A stretch of 64,000 bases of DNA from Gordonia mangrovi (GTDB lineage Bacteria; Actinomycetota; Actinomycetes; Mycobacteriales; Mycobacteriaceae). Shown piece after piece: positions 46,363 to 54,618 of the stretch. The notes beneath the pieces were generated by a model. That model was not told the origin of the DNA, did no database searches, and saw only the letters and a list, made by a program, of their open reading frames with translations. The DNA lies in assembly GCF_024734075.1 (NCBI RefSeq), contig NZ_CP102850.1, positions 4,712,001 to 4,776,000 of the forward strand, written 5' to 3'. The stretch's first letter is position 1; each line of letters begins with the position of its first letter. The position numbers and the translations under genes are program-made.

Positions 46363-46988
46363 ACGCCGCGCACAACCCGCGGATCGGCGTGCTCGCACTG
46401 CAGGGTGATGTGCGTGAACACCTGGCCGCCCTGGCCGATGCCGGCGCCGAGCCGGCGACGGTCCGGCGGCCGTCCGAACTCGCCGATGTGGACGGGCTCG
46501 TCATCCCCGGCGGTGAATCCACCACCATGAGCAACCTGCTCGGTGTGCTCGATCTGTACGATCCGCTGCGCGAACGCTTGGCCGCCGGGATGCCCGCTTA
46601 TGGTTCGTGTGCCGGAATGATCATGCTGGCCACCACCATCCTCGACACCAGACCCGACGCACGGCACCTGGATGCATTGGATATCACCGTGCGGCGCAAC
46701 GCTTTCGGGCGGCAGGTGGAGAGCTTCGAAACCGATCTCCAGTTCCGTGGTGTCACCGACCGCGCGGGCGACCCGCCGATGCGGGCGGTGTTCATCCGCG
46801 CTCCGTGGGTGGAGTCCATCACGCCCGATGTGCAGGTACTCGCCCGGGTGCCCGAAGGGCCCGCGAAGGATCGCATCGTCGCGGTCCGGCAGAACAATGT
46901 GCTCGCCACCTCGTTTCACCCGGAGGTCACCGGCGATCGCCGGGTGCACCGGTACTTCGTGGAGATGGTGCGCGAGTCGGGAGTGTGA
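46359..46988 (+). CDS. pdxT: Pyridoxal 5'-phosphate synthase glutaminase, PdxT subunit
   Basis: 209-residue class I glutamine amidotransferase. Cys nucleophile in PAYGSCAGMIML, oxyanion region GLVIPGGESTTM, and the His/Glu pair in ATSFHPEVTGD. It supplies ammonia to PdxS. The ATG overlaps the tesB stop. Confidence 0.96.
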   Translation: MNAAHNPRIGVLALQGDVREHLAALADAGAEPATVRRPSELADVDGLVIPGGESTTMSNLLGVLDLYDPLRERLAAGMPAYGSCAGMIMLATTILDTRPDARHLDALDITVRRNAFGRQVESFETDLQFRGVTDRAGDPPMRAVFIRAPWVESITPDVQVLARVPEGPAKDRIVAVRQNNVLATSFHPEVTGDRRVHRYFVEMVRESGV

Positions 46989-47084
46989 GCCGGCACAACA
47001 CGCACCGGTAAGATCGGGGAGTTGGGCGGATCGTCATCGGATGGTCACGTCCGTCATTGACGTCTACACGGATGCGGGAGTGTC

Positions 47085-47837
47085 ATGAGCGGCCATTCCA
47101 AATGGGCCACCACCAAGCACAAGAAGGCGGCCATCGACGCCAAGCGCGGGAAGATGTTCGCCAAACTGGTCAAGAACATCGAGGTCGCGGCGAGGACCGG
47201 CGGCGGAGACCCGGCCGGTAACCCGACCCTCTACGACGCCATCCAGAAGGCGAAGAAGACCTCGGTGCCCAACGACAACATCGAGCGCGCTCGCAAACGC
47301 GGTGCGGGTGAAGAGGCCGGTGGCGCCGACTGGCAGACCATCATGTACGAGGGCTACGGGCCCAACGGGGTGGCGATCCTCATCGAGTGTCTCACCGACA
47401 ACCGCAATCGCGCGGCCGGCGAGGTGCGGACCGCGATGACCCGCAACGGCGGCAACATGGCCGATCCGGGCTCGGTCGCGTATCTGTTCACGCGCAAGGG
47501 TGTGGTCACCCTGGAGAAGAACGGCCAGTCCGAGGACGACGTCCTGCTGGCCGTCCTCGATGCCGGCGCCGAAGAGGTCAATGACCTCGGTGAATCCTTC
47601 GAGGTGATCAGCGAGCCGACCGACCTGGTCGCGGTACGCACCGCCCTGGTCGATGCCGGTATCGACTACGACTCCGCCGAGGCCGCATTCCGCGCATCGG
47701 TCGACGTTCCGGTGGACGCCGACGGCGCGCGCAAGGTCTTCAAGCTCATCGACGCCCTCGAAGACTCCGACGACGTCCAGAATGTCTACAGCAACATCGA
47801 CATCAGCGACGAGGTCCTCGCCGAACTCGACGCCTGA
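47085..47837 (+). CDS. YebC/PmpR-family protein
   Basis: 250 residues, starting SGHSKWATTKHKKAAIDAKRGKMF, the YebC hallmark (quoted here only as a family label; the key part is GHSKWATTKHKKA). Bacterial YebC proteins are described as transcription regulators and, more recently, as factors helping ribosomes translate proline stretches. It precedes the ruvCAB genes, a common linkage. A TAAGAT hexamer near 47010 may be the promoter. Confidence 0.93.
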   Translation: MSGHSKWATTKHKKAAIDAKRGKMFAKLVKNIEVAARTGGGDPAGNPTLYDAIQKAKKTSVPNDNIERARKRGAGEEAGGADWQTIMYEGYGPNGVAILIECLTDNRNRAAGEVRTAMTRNGGNMADPGSVAYLFTRKGVVTLEKNGQSEDDVLLAVLDAGAEEVNDLGESFEVISEPTDLVAVRTALVDAGIDYDSAEAAFRASVDVPVDADGARKVFKLIDALEDSDDVQNVYSNIDISDEVLAELDA

Positions 47838-47847
47838 GTCCGAAAAA

Positions 47848-48468
47848 TCAGCCGGCCCGACCCCGGATGCAGAGTGCCGGCCGGTCCGGATGGTCGTAGC
47901 GCACCTCGATATCCGCGGCCGGTGCGTCCTCGGCGGCGGCCACCAATGCAGCAATCGTCCAGGCCGCGGCGGGCGGAGTGTGTCTGCGCAGCGCGCCCGC
48001 ACTCATGACGAGTGCCACGGTCACGTCGACGTCGAGACCGGAACCGAGCAACAGGGGGCCGGCGAGCAGGATCACCTGGTCGGCGGGGGCCGGCGGTGGC
48101 CGGTCGCGGAAGGATCGGTCGCGATCGGCATCCCAGAGCCGCGGCAACCAGCTGTTGCGTTCGTCGATGGCGTCGATCACCTCGCGCTGCACGGCATCGT
48201 GGTCGAACCAGAGGGTGCGATAGCTCTCGGCGTCGGTGTGCCCGTACTCCAGCCGCAGCGACGCGGGGCGCAGGAAGTCGGCCATCGCCACCACCGACGC
48301 CGCGCGACCACGCGCGGCGAGGCGGGCGGCCACCTGGTCGGCGAGGTCGACCGGCCGCGCCGCGTCGGCACCGTCGACGGCGACGAAGCGGGTGCCCGCA
48401 CCGCGTTCGGCGACGTCCGCGCACACCTCCACCAAGCGCTCCGGGGTGATCGGGTCGTAGTTCGCCAT
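47848..48468 (-). CDS. Uridine-kinase-like protein with a degenerate P-loop
   Basis: 206 residues. The start FVAVDGADAARPVDLADQVAARL is laid out like the Walker A strand and helix of uridine/phosphoribulokinase-like NTPases, but the GKT/GKS residues are replaced (AARPV). Downstream ADFLRPASLRLEYGHTDAESY and DERNSWLPRLWDADRDRSFR resemble the substrate region of the family. ATP binding in the usual way is unlikely. It converges on yebC with a ten-base gap and is divergent from ruvC. A start at 48480 is also possible. Confidence 0.65.
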   Translation of the reverse strand: MANYDPITPERLVEVCADVAERGAGTRFVAVDGADAARPVDLADQVAARLAARGRAASVVAMADFLRPASLRLEYGHTDAESYRTLWFDHDAVQREVIDAIDERNSWLPRLWDADRDRSFRDRPPPAPADQVILLAGPLLLGSGLDVDVTVALVMSAGALRRHTPPAAAWTIAALVAAAEDAPAADIEVRYDHPDRPALCIRGRAG

Positions 48469-48594
48469 GACGTCGGCCATTGTGTCGTGTTCATCTGTCG
48501 GCCGCACCAGGCGTGTGGATCTGCGGACACCATCAGATGTCGTCCAGGTGTGCATCAGCGCGTGTTGTTCGCCGAACCCGGCGGACCCGCCCGA

Positions 48595-48617
48595 TAGAAT
48601 CTCGAACAACTGTTCGG
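48595..48617 (+). promoter_or_regulatory. ruvC promoter -10 with LexA/SOS box
   Basis: A TAGAAT hexamer (48595-48600) is followed after one base by TCGAAC-AACT-GTTCGG (48602-48617). This differs by one base from the actinobacterial SOS consensus TCGAAC-N4-GTTCGA. It lies 19 bases before the ruvC start, so LexA would block the promoter. Confidence 0.75.
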
Positions 48618-48636
48618 ACTCGTGGCGGAGGTGCAT

Positions 48637-49254
48637 GTGCGGGTGATGGGAGTCGACCCCGGATTGACCCGGTGCGGCATCGCGCTGGTCGAATCGGGGC
48701 GGGGGCGCTCGGTCACCGCGCTCGACGTCGACGTCGTGCGTACCTCCGCCGACATGGAACTCGCCGACCGACTGATCACGGTGTACACCGCGGCGTGCCA
48801 TTGGCTCGACGTCCACCAGCCGGACGTGGTGGCGATCGAGCGGGTCTTCGCGCAGAACCAGGTGTCGACCGCGATGGGCACCGCGCAAGCGGGCGGGGTC
48901 ATCGCGCTGGCCGCCGGACAGCGCGACGTGCCGGTGCGGTTTCACACGCCATCCGAGGTCAAAGCCGCAGTCACCGGAAGTGGTCGCGCCGACAAAGCGC
49001 AGGTCACCGCGATGGTGACCCGAATCCTGGGCATGCAGACCAAGCCGCGCCCCGCCGATGCCGCGGATGCGTTGGCGCTGGCGATCTGCCATTGCTGGCG
49101 TGGACCGATGACGGAGAAGATGGTCGAGGCGCAGCGCCGTGCCGACGAGATGGCCCGCCGGCACCGCGCACGGATCGCCGAGGCAGGTCGCCATCGCCCG
49201 GCCCAGGGCGGGGCGGCGCAGGGCACAAGGACCGGGAAGGGGGGAGCGGCATGA
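48637..49254 (+). CDS. ruvC: Holliday junction endonuclease RuvC
   Basis: About 205 residues from GTG 48637, which has GGAGG five bases upstream (GTG 48622 is also in frame). Catalytic acids: Asp in MGVDPGLTR, Glu in VAIERVFAQNQ, and Asp residues in ADAADALALA. A C-terminal Arg/Gly-rich tail of about 40 residues exceeds the usual length. It resolves Holliday junctions with RuvAB. Its stop overlaps the ruvA start by four bases. Control by the SOS box is likely. Confidence 0.95.
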   Translation: MRVMGVDPGLTRCGIALVESGRGRSVTALDVDVVRTSADMELADRLITVYTAACHWLDVHQPDVVAIERVFAQNQVSTAMGTAQAGGVIALAAGQRDVPVRFHTPSEVKAAVTGSGRADKAQVTAMVTRILGMQTKPRPADAADALALAICHCWRGPMTEKMVEAQRRADEMARRHRARIAEAGRHRPAQGGAAQGTRTGKGGAA

Positions 49255-49850
49255 TCGCGTCGGTGCGCGGCCCCGTGCTGGATGTGGCCCTCGATCACGT
49301 CGTCATCGACTGTGGCGGTGTGGGCTACCGGGTGTTGGTGACCCCGGCGACGGTCGGCGCGTTGCGCCGCGGTGAGGAAGCGACCTTGCTCACATCGATG
49401 ATCGTGCGCGAGGACTCGATGACGCTCTACGGGTTCACCGATGCCGACGCCCGGGCGCTGTTCACCCTGCTGCAGACCGTCACCGGGGTCGGGCCGCGCC
49501 TGGCGATGGCGATCCTGGCGGTGCTCGAACCGGCTTCGCTGCGTCGTGCGCTCGCCGAGTCCGATGTGAAGGCCCTGACGGCGGTGCCGGGTGTGGGCAA
49601 AAGGGTCGGCGAACGCCTGGTGGTGGAACTGCGTGACAAGGTGGACGCGCCGACGTCGGGAGGGCCGGGGCTGGTCGCGTCGCCTTCCGCCGGCTCGGTG
49701 CGTGACCAGGTCGCCGAGGCCCTGGTGGGGTTGGGATTCACGGCCGGGCCCGCAGATAAGGCGGTCACCACCGTGCTCTCCGACGAACCCGACGCCGACG
49801 CCTCCACCGTGCTGCGCAAGTCACTGGCTTTGATGGGAAAGACCGCATGA
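49251..49850 (+). CDS. ruvA: Holliday junction DNA-binding protein RuvA
   Basis: 199 residues. An N-terminal OB-fold (IASVRGPVLDVALDHVVID), helix-hairpin-helix pairs (TGVGPRLAMAIL; VPGVGKRVGERLV) and a C-terminal RuvB-binding domain (QVAEALVGLGF) are all present. It loads RuvB helicase on four-way junctions. Confidence 0.96.
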   Translation: MIASVRGPVLDVALDHVVIDCGGVGYRVLVTPATVGALRRGEEATLLTSMIVREDSMTLYGFTDADARALFTLLQTVTGVGPRLAMAILAVLEPASLRRALAESDVKALTAVPGVGKRVGERLVVELRDKVDAPTSGGPGLVASPSAGSVRDQVAEALVGLGFTAGPADKAVTTVLSDEPDADASTVLRKSLALMGKTA

Positions 49851-49866
49851 AAGTGGGGAAGCCCGC

Positions 49867-50955
49867 GTGACCGACACCTCACCCGACCCCGACGACCGAC
49901 CGGTCAACCCTGCCGAGCTGCATTCCGACGGTGACTTCGACGCCGGACTGCGGCCGCGCTCGCTGGCCGATTTCATCGGTCAACCCCGGGTGTGCGAGCA
50001 ACTCGAGCTGGTGCTGCACGGAGCGAAGGGGCGAGGCAGCACGCCCGATCACATCCTGCTGTCGGGGCCGCCCGGTCTGGGCAAGACCTCGCTGGCGATG
50101 ATCATCGCCGCCGAGATGGGCGCAGCGATCCGCGTCACCTCGGGGCCGGCACTCGAGCGGGCGGGCGACCTGGCCGCGATGCTGTCGAACCTGGTCGAGG
50201 GCGACGTGCTGTTCATCGACGAGATCCACCGCATCGCGCGTCCCGCCGAGGAGATGCTGTATCTGGCCATGGAGGACTTCCGCGTCGACGTGGTCGTCGG
50301 CAAGGGACCCGGGGCGACCTCGATCCCGTTGGACGTCGCGCCGTTCACGCTCGTCGGCGCCACCACGCGCTCGGGTTCGCTGACGGGCCCGCTGCGTGAT
50401 CGGTTCGGGTTCACCGCGCACATGGAGTTCTACGAGACCGACGAGCTCGTTCGGGTGCTGCGCCGCTCGGCGGGCATCCTCGGCATTCGACTACGCGACG
50501 ACGCGGCGAGCGAGGTGGCGCGGCGCTCACGGGGCACACCGCGCATCGCCAACCGGCTGTTGCGCCGCGTCCGCGACTACGCCGAGGTCCGCAGCGACGG
50601 CGTGATCACGGTGGACATCGCCCGCGCCGCGCTCGCCGTGTACGACGTCGACGACCTGGGCTTCGACCGTCTCGACCGGGCCGTGCTGGGATCGCTCGTG
50701 CGGGGCTTCGGCGGAGGACCGGTCGGCGTGTCGACCTTGGCGGTGGCCGTCGGAGAGGAACCCGCCACCGTCGAGGAGGTCTGTGAGCCGTTCCTGGTGC
50801 GGGCCGGGATGATGGCGCGGACGCCGCGCGGGCGGGTGGCGACGGCGGCGGCCTGGCATCACCTCGGGCTCACCCCGCCGGCGGGCGCGATGAACGCCAC
50901 GTTCGGGGTGCGCAGTCGCGACGTCATCACCGACAGTCTCTTCGACGACCTCTGA
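49867..50955 (+). CDS. ruvB: Holliday junction branch-migration helicase RuvB
   Basis: 362 residues, GTG start. Walker A is GPPGLGKTS, Walker B is LFIDEIHRI, sensor 1 lies in LVGATTRSG, the arginine finger region is LRDRFGF, and the C-terminal winged helix ends with TPRGRVAT. It drives branch migration as a hexamer. It follows ruvA after 16 bases. Confidence 0.97.
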   Translation: MTDTSPDPDDRPVNPAELHSDGDFDAGLRPRSLADFIGQPRVCEQLELVLHGAKGRGSTPDHILLSGPPGLGKTSLAMIIAAEMGAAIRVTSGPALERAGDLAAMLSNLVEGDVLFIDEIHRIARPAEEMLYLAMEDFRVDVVVGKGPGATSIPLDVAPFTLVGATTRSGSLTGPLRDRFGFTAHMEFYETDELVRVLRRSAGILGIRLRDDAASEVARRSRGTPRIANRLLRRVRDYAEVRSDGVITVDIARAALAVYDVDDLGFDRLDRAVLGSLVRGFGGGPVGVSTLAVAVGEEPATVEEVCEPFLVRAGMMARTPRGRVATAAAWHHLGLTPPAGAMNATFGVRSRDVITDSLFDDL

Positions 50956-50960
50956 CCGCC

Positions 50961-51005
50961 GCGCAGGACCACGCCGCGCGGGACCACTCGGCGCGGGACC
51001 ACTCT
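50961..51005. repeat. Three tandem 15-bp repeats after ruvB
   Basis: Units at 50961-50975, 50976-50990 and 50991-51005 follow GCGCGGGACCACTCK, with three changes in the first. A partial fourth unit (GCGGGAC) follows. They begin five bases after the ruvB stop codon. Confidence 0.8.
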
Positions 51006-51145
51006 GCGGGACGTGGCACACTGGTTGGAGCCGCCGGATGAGTTGGTGTATCCGAGCGTGCCTGCGATCGGCCGTCACATGAGCGGTCGAAACGGGCAAA
51101 AGCCCCCAAATCACCACGACCGAACCGACAAGGATTGTTGCCGTC

Positions 51146-51562
51146 ATGGAGTCCCTCTTCTTCCCCCTTCTGCTGGCCCTGTTGGCCGGATTCATGTTCC
51201 TGAGCATCCGTAAGCAGAAGAAGCGCATGTCCGAGATGCAGGACATGCAGAACTCCGTGGCCACCGGTGCGCGCGTGCAGCTGACGGCCGGCATGTTCGC
51301 GACCGTCGTCGAGTCGACGCCGGACTTCGTCGACCTGGAGATCGCGACCGGCGTGGTGACCCGATTCAGCCGCCAGGCGATCGTGCGCGTGGTTCCCACC
51401 GACGAGGCCGCCGAGACCTACCCGGGCGCGTTCACTGCTCGCCCCGAGGAACTCGACGACGAGGACGGTTCCGGCCAGATCGACGCGCCGGGCACCGAGT
51501 CCCGCCCCGACGACTCCTCGTTCGCCGATCGGCCGGGCGACGGTACCACCGAGGACAAGTGA
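51146..51562 (+). CDS. yajC: Sec translocase accessory subunit YajC
   Basis: 138 residues. One N-terminal membrane helix (FFPLLLALLAGFMFLSI), then a basic segment (RKQKKRM) and the conserved VQLTAGMFATVVESTPDFVDLEIA domain (key part TAGMFATVVE). The acidic C-terminal tail is longer than in E. coli. It acts with SecDF at SecYEG. The 190-bp gap before it holds only the tandem repeats as recognisable content. Confidence 0.92.
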   Translation: MESLFFPLLLALLAGFMFLSIRKQKKRMSEMQDMQNSVATGARVQLTAGMFATVVESTPDFVDLEIATGVVTRFSRQAIVRVVPTDEAAETYPGAFTARPEELDDEDGSGQIDAPGTESRPDDSSFADRPGDGTTEDK

Positions 51563-51566
51563 CCGC

Positions 51567-51595
51567 GTGCGGATCGCCCGGACGGCGATCCGCAC
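51567..51595 (+). terminator. Hairpin directly after yajC
   Basis: A perfect 12-bp stem with a 5-base loop (51567-51578 and 51584-51595), four bases after the yajC stop. No T-run. Confidence 0.6.
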
Positions 51596-51611
51596 CGTCC
51601 GAATGACAGTG

Positions 51612-51631
51612 ACCACCGGGGACCCGGTGGT
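51612..51631 (+). other. Second hairpin in the yajC-secD gap
   Basis: ACCACCGG-GGAC-CCGGTGGT, an 8-bp stem with a 4-base loop. It may be a second terminator or an antiterminator element. Confidence 0.5.
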
Positions 51632-51672
51632 TACCGCGCAGTCAGTAGAGTGAGCGACCGACCGGATCGTGC

Positions 51673-51703
51673 GCGCGTGCCGACCGGTCGTGTTCGCACG
51701 CGC
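51673..51703 (+). other. Leader hairpin upstream of secD
   Basis: GCGCGTGC (51673-51680) pairs with GCACGCGC (51696-51703) around a 15-base loop. It sits shortly before the AGGAG ribosome-binding site of secD, and a TAGAGT hexamer lies at 51646-51651 upstream of it. Confidence 0.4.
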
Positions 51704-51726
51704 TTTCCTAGGAGATCAGAGCACCA

Positions 51727-53370
51727 GTGACCACACCGCGCCGGGCGTCGGCGAAGCGGTCGGGACCTCCACGTGAGATTCCGCCGTGGAGACCCCTGAC
51801 CGTTTTCTTTGTGTTGTTGGCCATCGTTTACGGGCTGGTCTTCTTCACCGGCGGTGGATCGCCGACCCCGAAGCTCGGTATCGACCTGCAGGGCGGTACG
51901 CGGGTCACACTGACCGCGCGTACCCCCGACGGCCAGCCGCCGTCGCGGGAACAGCTCGACCAGGCCAAACAGATCATCGAGCAGCGCGTCAACGGGCTCG
52001 GTGTCTCGGGTTCCGAGGTGGTCGTGAACGGCGACAACCTGGTCATCACCGTTCCCGGTGACGACGGTGCCCAGGCCCGCACGCTCGGCCAGACAGCGCG
52101 TCTGTTCGTGCGTCCGGTGGAGAACGTGGCGCCCGCGATGCCGCAGCCGGACTCGGGCGATCAGAACTCCGAAGGTCAGAACGGTGACGGGCAGAACACC
52201 GCCGCCCAGGACTCGCCCGAGGATGACGCCACCCAGGCCTCCGCCATTGCCGAACAGCGCGAGCTGCGCCAGGCGCCCGAGGGCGCCGATCTCGACGCGC
52301 TGACCGCGCAGATGGCGCAGATGGACTGTTCGCCGGATTTCTACGATCCGCTGCAGGGCAACGATCTGCCCGACCAGTACCTCGTGGCCTGTTCGGAGGA
52401 CGGCAGCGAGGTATATCTGCTCGGTCCCGAGATCATCGACGGCCGTGACATCGCCAACGCTTCGGCGGGTACCACACAGCAGGCCGGTTCGTGGGTCGTG
52501 CAGGTGGAGTTCAAGAACGAGGCGAGGGACTTCTGGCCGACGTACACCGCCCAGAACATCGGCAAGCAAACCGCCTTCACACTCGACACCAAGGTGGTGT
52601 CGGCGCCGCAGATCCAGGGTGCGATCACGACACCGCAGACCGAGATCAGCGGTGACTTCAGCCAGCAGGAGGCCAAAGACCTCGCCAACGTCCTCAAATA
52701 CGGTTCGCTGCCGTTGTCGTTCGAGGCGTCCGACGCGGAGACGGTGTCGGCGACACTCGGATTGTCGTCGTTGAAGGCCGGCTTGATCGCCGGTGCGGTC
52801 GGCATGATCGCGGTGCTGATCTACGCACTGCTCTACTACCGGATGCTCGGCATTCTCACGATGCTGTCGCTGATCCTGTCGGGTGCGATGGTCTACGGGA
52901 TCATCGTGTTGCTCGGCCGGTGGATCGGCTTCACCCTCGACCTCGCCGGCATCGCCGGCCTCATCATCGGTATCGGCATGACCGCCGACTCGTTCGTCGT
53001 CTACTTCGAGCGGATCAAGGACGAGATGCGGGAGGGACGAAGTTTCCGCTCCGCGGTGCCTCGCGGTTGGGCCAGCGCCCGGCGCACCATCTGGTCGGGT
53101 AACGCGGTCAGTTTCATCGCCGCGGCAGTCATTTATGTGCTGGCGATCGGCGAGGTCCGCGGCTTCGCCTTCACCCTCGGGTTGACCACCATCCTCGACG
53201 TGGTGGTGGTGTTCCTGGTGACCCATCCGCTGGTGGTGTTGGCGAGTCGGTCGGAGTTCCTGTCGCGGCCGAAGGTCAACGGTCTCGGCGCAGTCAGTGA
53301 GGTGGCCCGCCGACGTCGCGCGGCCGAGCGGGCTGAGCGCGTCGTGGCCACGGAAGGATCGGCGAAATGA
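51727..53370 (+). CDS. secD: Protein translocase subunit SecD
   Basis: 547 residues, GTG start. One N-terminal helix, then KLGIDLQGGTRVTLT, a large periplasmic region with a Gln/Asn/Asp-rich insert around residues 140-175, and five helices including GMTADSFVVYFERIKDE. It uses the proton gradient to help pull proteins through SecYEG. The stop overlaps secF by four bases. Confidence 0.95.
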   Translation: MTTPRRASAKRSGPPREIPPWRPLTVFFVLLAIVYGLVFFTGGGSPTPKLGIDLQGGTRVTLTARTPDGQPPSREQLDQAKQIIEQRVNGLGVSGSEVVVNGDNLVITVPGDDGAQARTLGQTARLFVRPVENVAPAMPQPDSGDQNSEGQNGDGQNTAAQDSPEDDATQASAIAEQRELRQAPEGADLDALTAQMAQMDCSPDFYDPLQGNDLPDQYLVACSEDGSEVYLLGPEIIDGRDIANASAGTTQQAGSWVVQVEFKNEARDFWPTYTAQNIGKQTAFTLDTKVVSAPQIQGAITTPQTEISGDFSQQEAKDLANVLKYGSLPLSFEASDAETVSATLGLSSLKAGLIAGAVGMIAVLIYALLYYRMLGILTMLSLILSGAMVYGIIVLLGRWIGFTLDLAGIAGLIIGIGMTADSFVVYFERIKDEMREGRSFRSAVPRGWASARRTIWSGNAVSFIAAAVIYVLAIGEVRGFAFTLGLTTILDVVVVFLVTHPLVVLASRSEFLSRPKVNGLGAVSEVARRRRAAERAERVVATEGSAK

Positions 53371-54608
53371 CCAATGCGCAACGCCCCAACTCCGGGCGCG
53401 ATGGCGGGGGACGCAGCGCCGTGATCGGCGACACCGTCCCCGACGAGGCCGTCGAACAGGGCCCGGCGGGTCCTTCCGACGCCAATTACGTGGCCGAGAA
53501 AGACCGTTCGTTCCTCTCGCGGCTGTACACCGGAACGGGCGCGTTCGGCATCATCCCGGCGCGACGCACCTGGTACATCGTCACCGCCGTGATCCTGGTC
53601 ATCTGTATCGCCTCGATCGCCATCCGAGGTTTCACCCTGGGCATCGACTTCGAGGGCGGCACCCAGGTGTCCATCCCGGTGACCGCCGGGGTCACCGTCG
53701 ACTCCGTCGACCAGGTGTTCGCCGAGACGCTCGGCGAGGAGCCGGAGTCGGTGCAGACCGCCGGCTCCGGATCGGCCGAGACGGTGCAGGTGCGTACCGA
53801 AACGCTGACCGCCGCCGAGACCGAACAGATCACGCGGGCGTTGGCCGACCGGTTCGGGCCCGAACTGACCACCTCGGATGTGAGTTCGTCGGACGTCAGC
53901 TCGACCTGGGGCGGCGAGATCACCGAGAAGATGTTGATCGCCCTCGTGGTGTTCCTGGTGATCGTGTTCATCTACATCACGATCCGGTTCGACCGGGAGA
54001 TGTCGGTGGCGGCCCTCACCTCACTGTTCTTCGATATCGTCGTCACCGCCGGCATCTATTCGCTGGTCGGGTGGGAGGTGACGCCCGCGACCGTCATCGG
54101 TCTGCTCACCATCCTCGGTTTCTCGATCTACGACACCGTCGTGGTGTTCGACAAGGTCTCGGAGAACACCCGATCGGTGCTGCAAACCACCCGACGGACC
54201 TACGCCGAACAGGCCAATCTCGCGGTGAACCAGACACTGATGCGGTCGATCAACACCACGGTCATCTCCGTGCTGCCGATCATCGCCCTGATGGTGATCG
54301 CGGTGTGGATGCTCGGCGTCGGCACGCTGAAGGATCTCGGTCTCATCCAGCTGGTGGGTGTCGTGGTCGGCGCCTACTCGTCGATCTTCCTGGCCTCCCC
54401 GCTGCTGGTGACGCTGAAGGAACGGCGCGCCGACATCGCGCGGCACACCACGCGGGTACTCGATCGTCGCGCCCGCGTCGAGGCGGGCGACGACCTCGCA
54501 GACGACCCACGTCCGGTCCGTGGCCGGCCGTCGGGCCGTCGGCGTGCGAAAGCAGCGGAAGCCGACGCGCCCCAGACCCCGACCGGGAAAGCACGCCGGG
54601 CGCGTTAA
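53367..54608 (+). CDS. secF: Protein translocase subunit SecF
   Basis: 413 residues. GIDFEGGTQVSIPV in the periplasmic entry and GFSIYDTVVVFDKVSEN in TM4 are the SecF signatures. The C-terminal tail is Arg-rich. Coupled with secD through a 4-bp overlap. Its TAA stop is part of the -10-like hexamer of the next gene. Confidence 0.95.
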   Translation: MTNAQRPNSGRDGGGRSAVIGDTVPDEAVEQGPAGPSDANYVAEKDRSFLSRLYTGTGAFGIIPARRTWYIVTAVILVICIASIAIRGFTLGIDFEGGTQVSIPVTAGVTVDSVDQVFAETLGEEPESVQTAGSGSAETVQVRTETLTAAETEQITRALADRFGPELTTSDVSSSDVSSTWGGEITEKMLIALVVFLVIVFIYITIRFDREMSVAALTSLFFDIVVTAGIYSLVGWEVTPATVIGLLTILGFSIYDTVVVFDKVSENTRSVLQTTRRTYAEQANLAVNQTLMRSINTTVISVLPIIALMVIAVWMLGVGTLKDLGLIQLVGVVVGAYSSIFLASPLLVTLKERRADIARHTTRVLDRRARVEAGDDLADDPRPVRGRPSGRRRAKAAEADAPQTPTGKARRAR

Positions 54609-54611
54609 TGT
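54606..54611 (+). promoter_or_regulatory. -10-like hexamer, leaderless start of the substrate-binding lipoprotein
   Basis: TAATGT overlapping the secF stop codon, seven bases before GTG 54619. Confidence 0.45.
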
Positions 54612-54618
54612 ACGGGTC

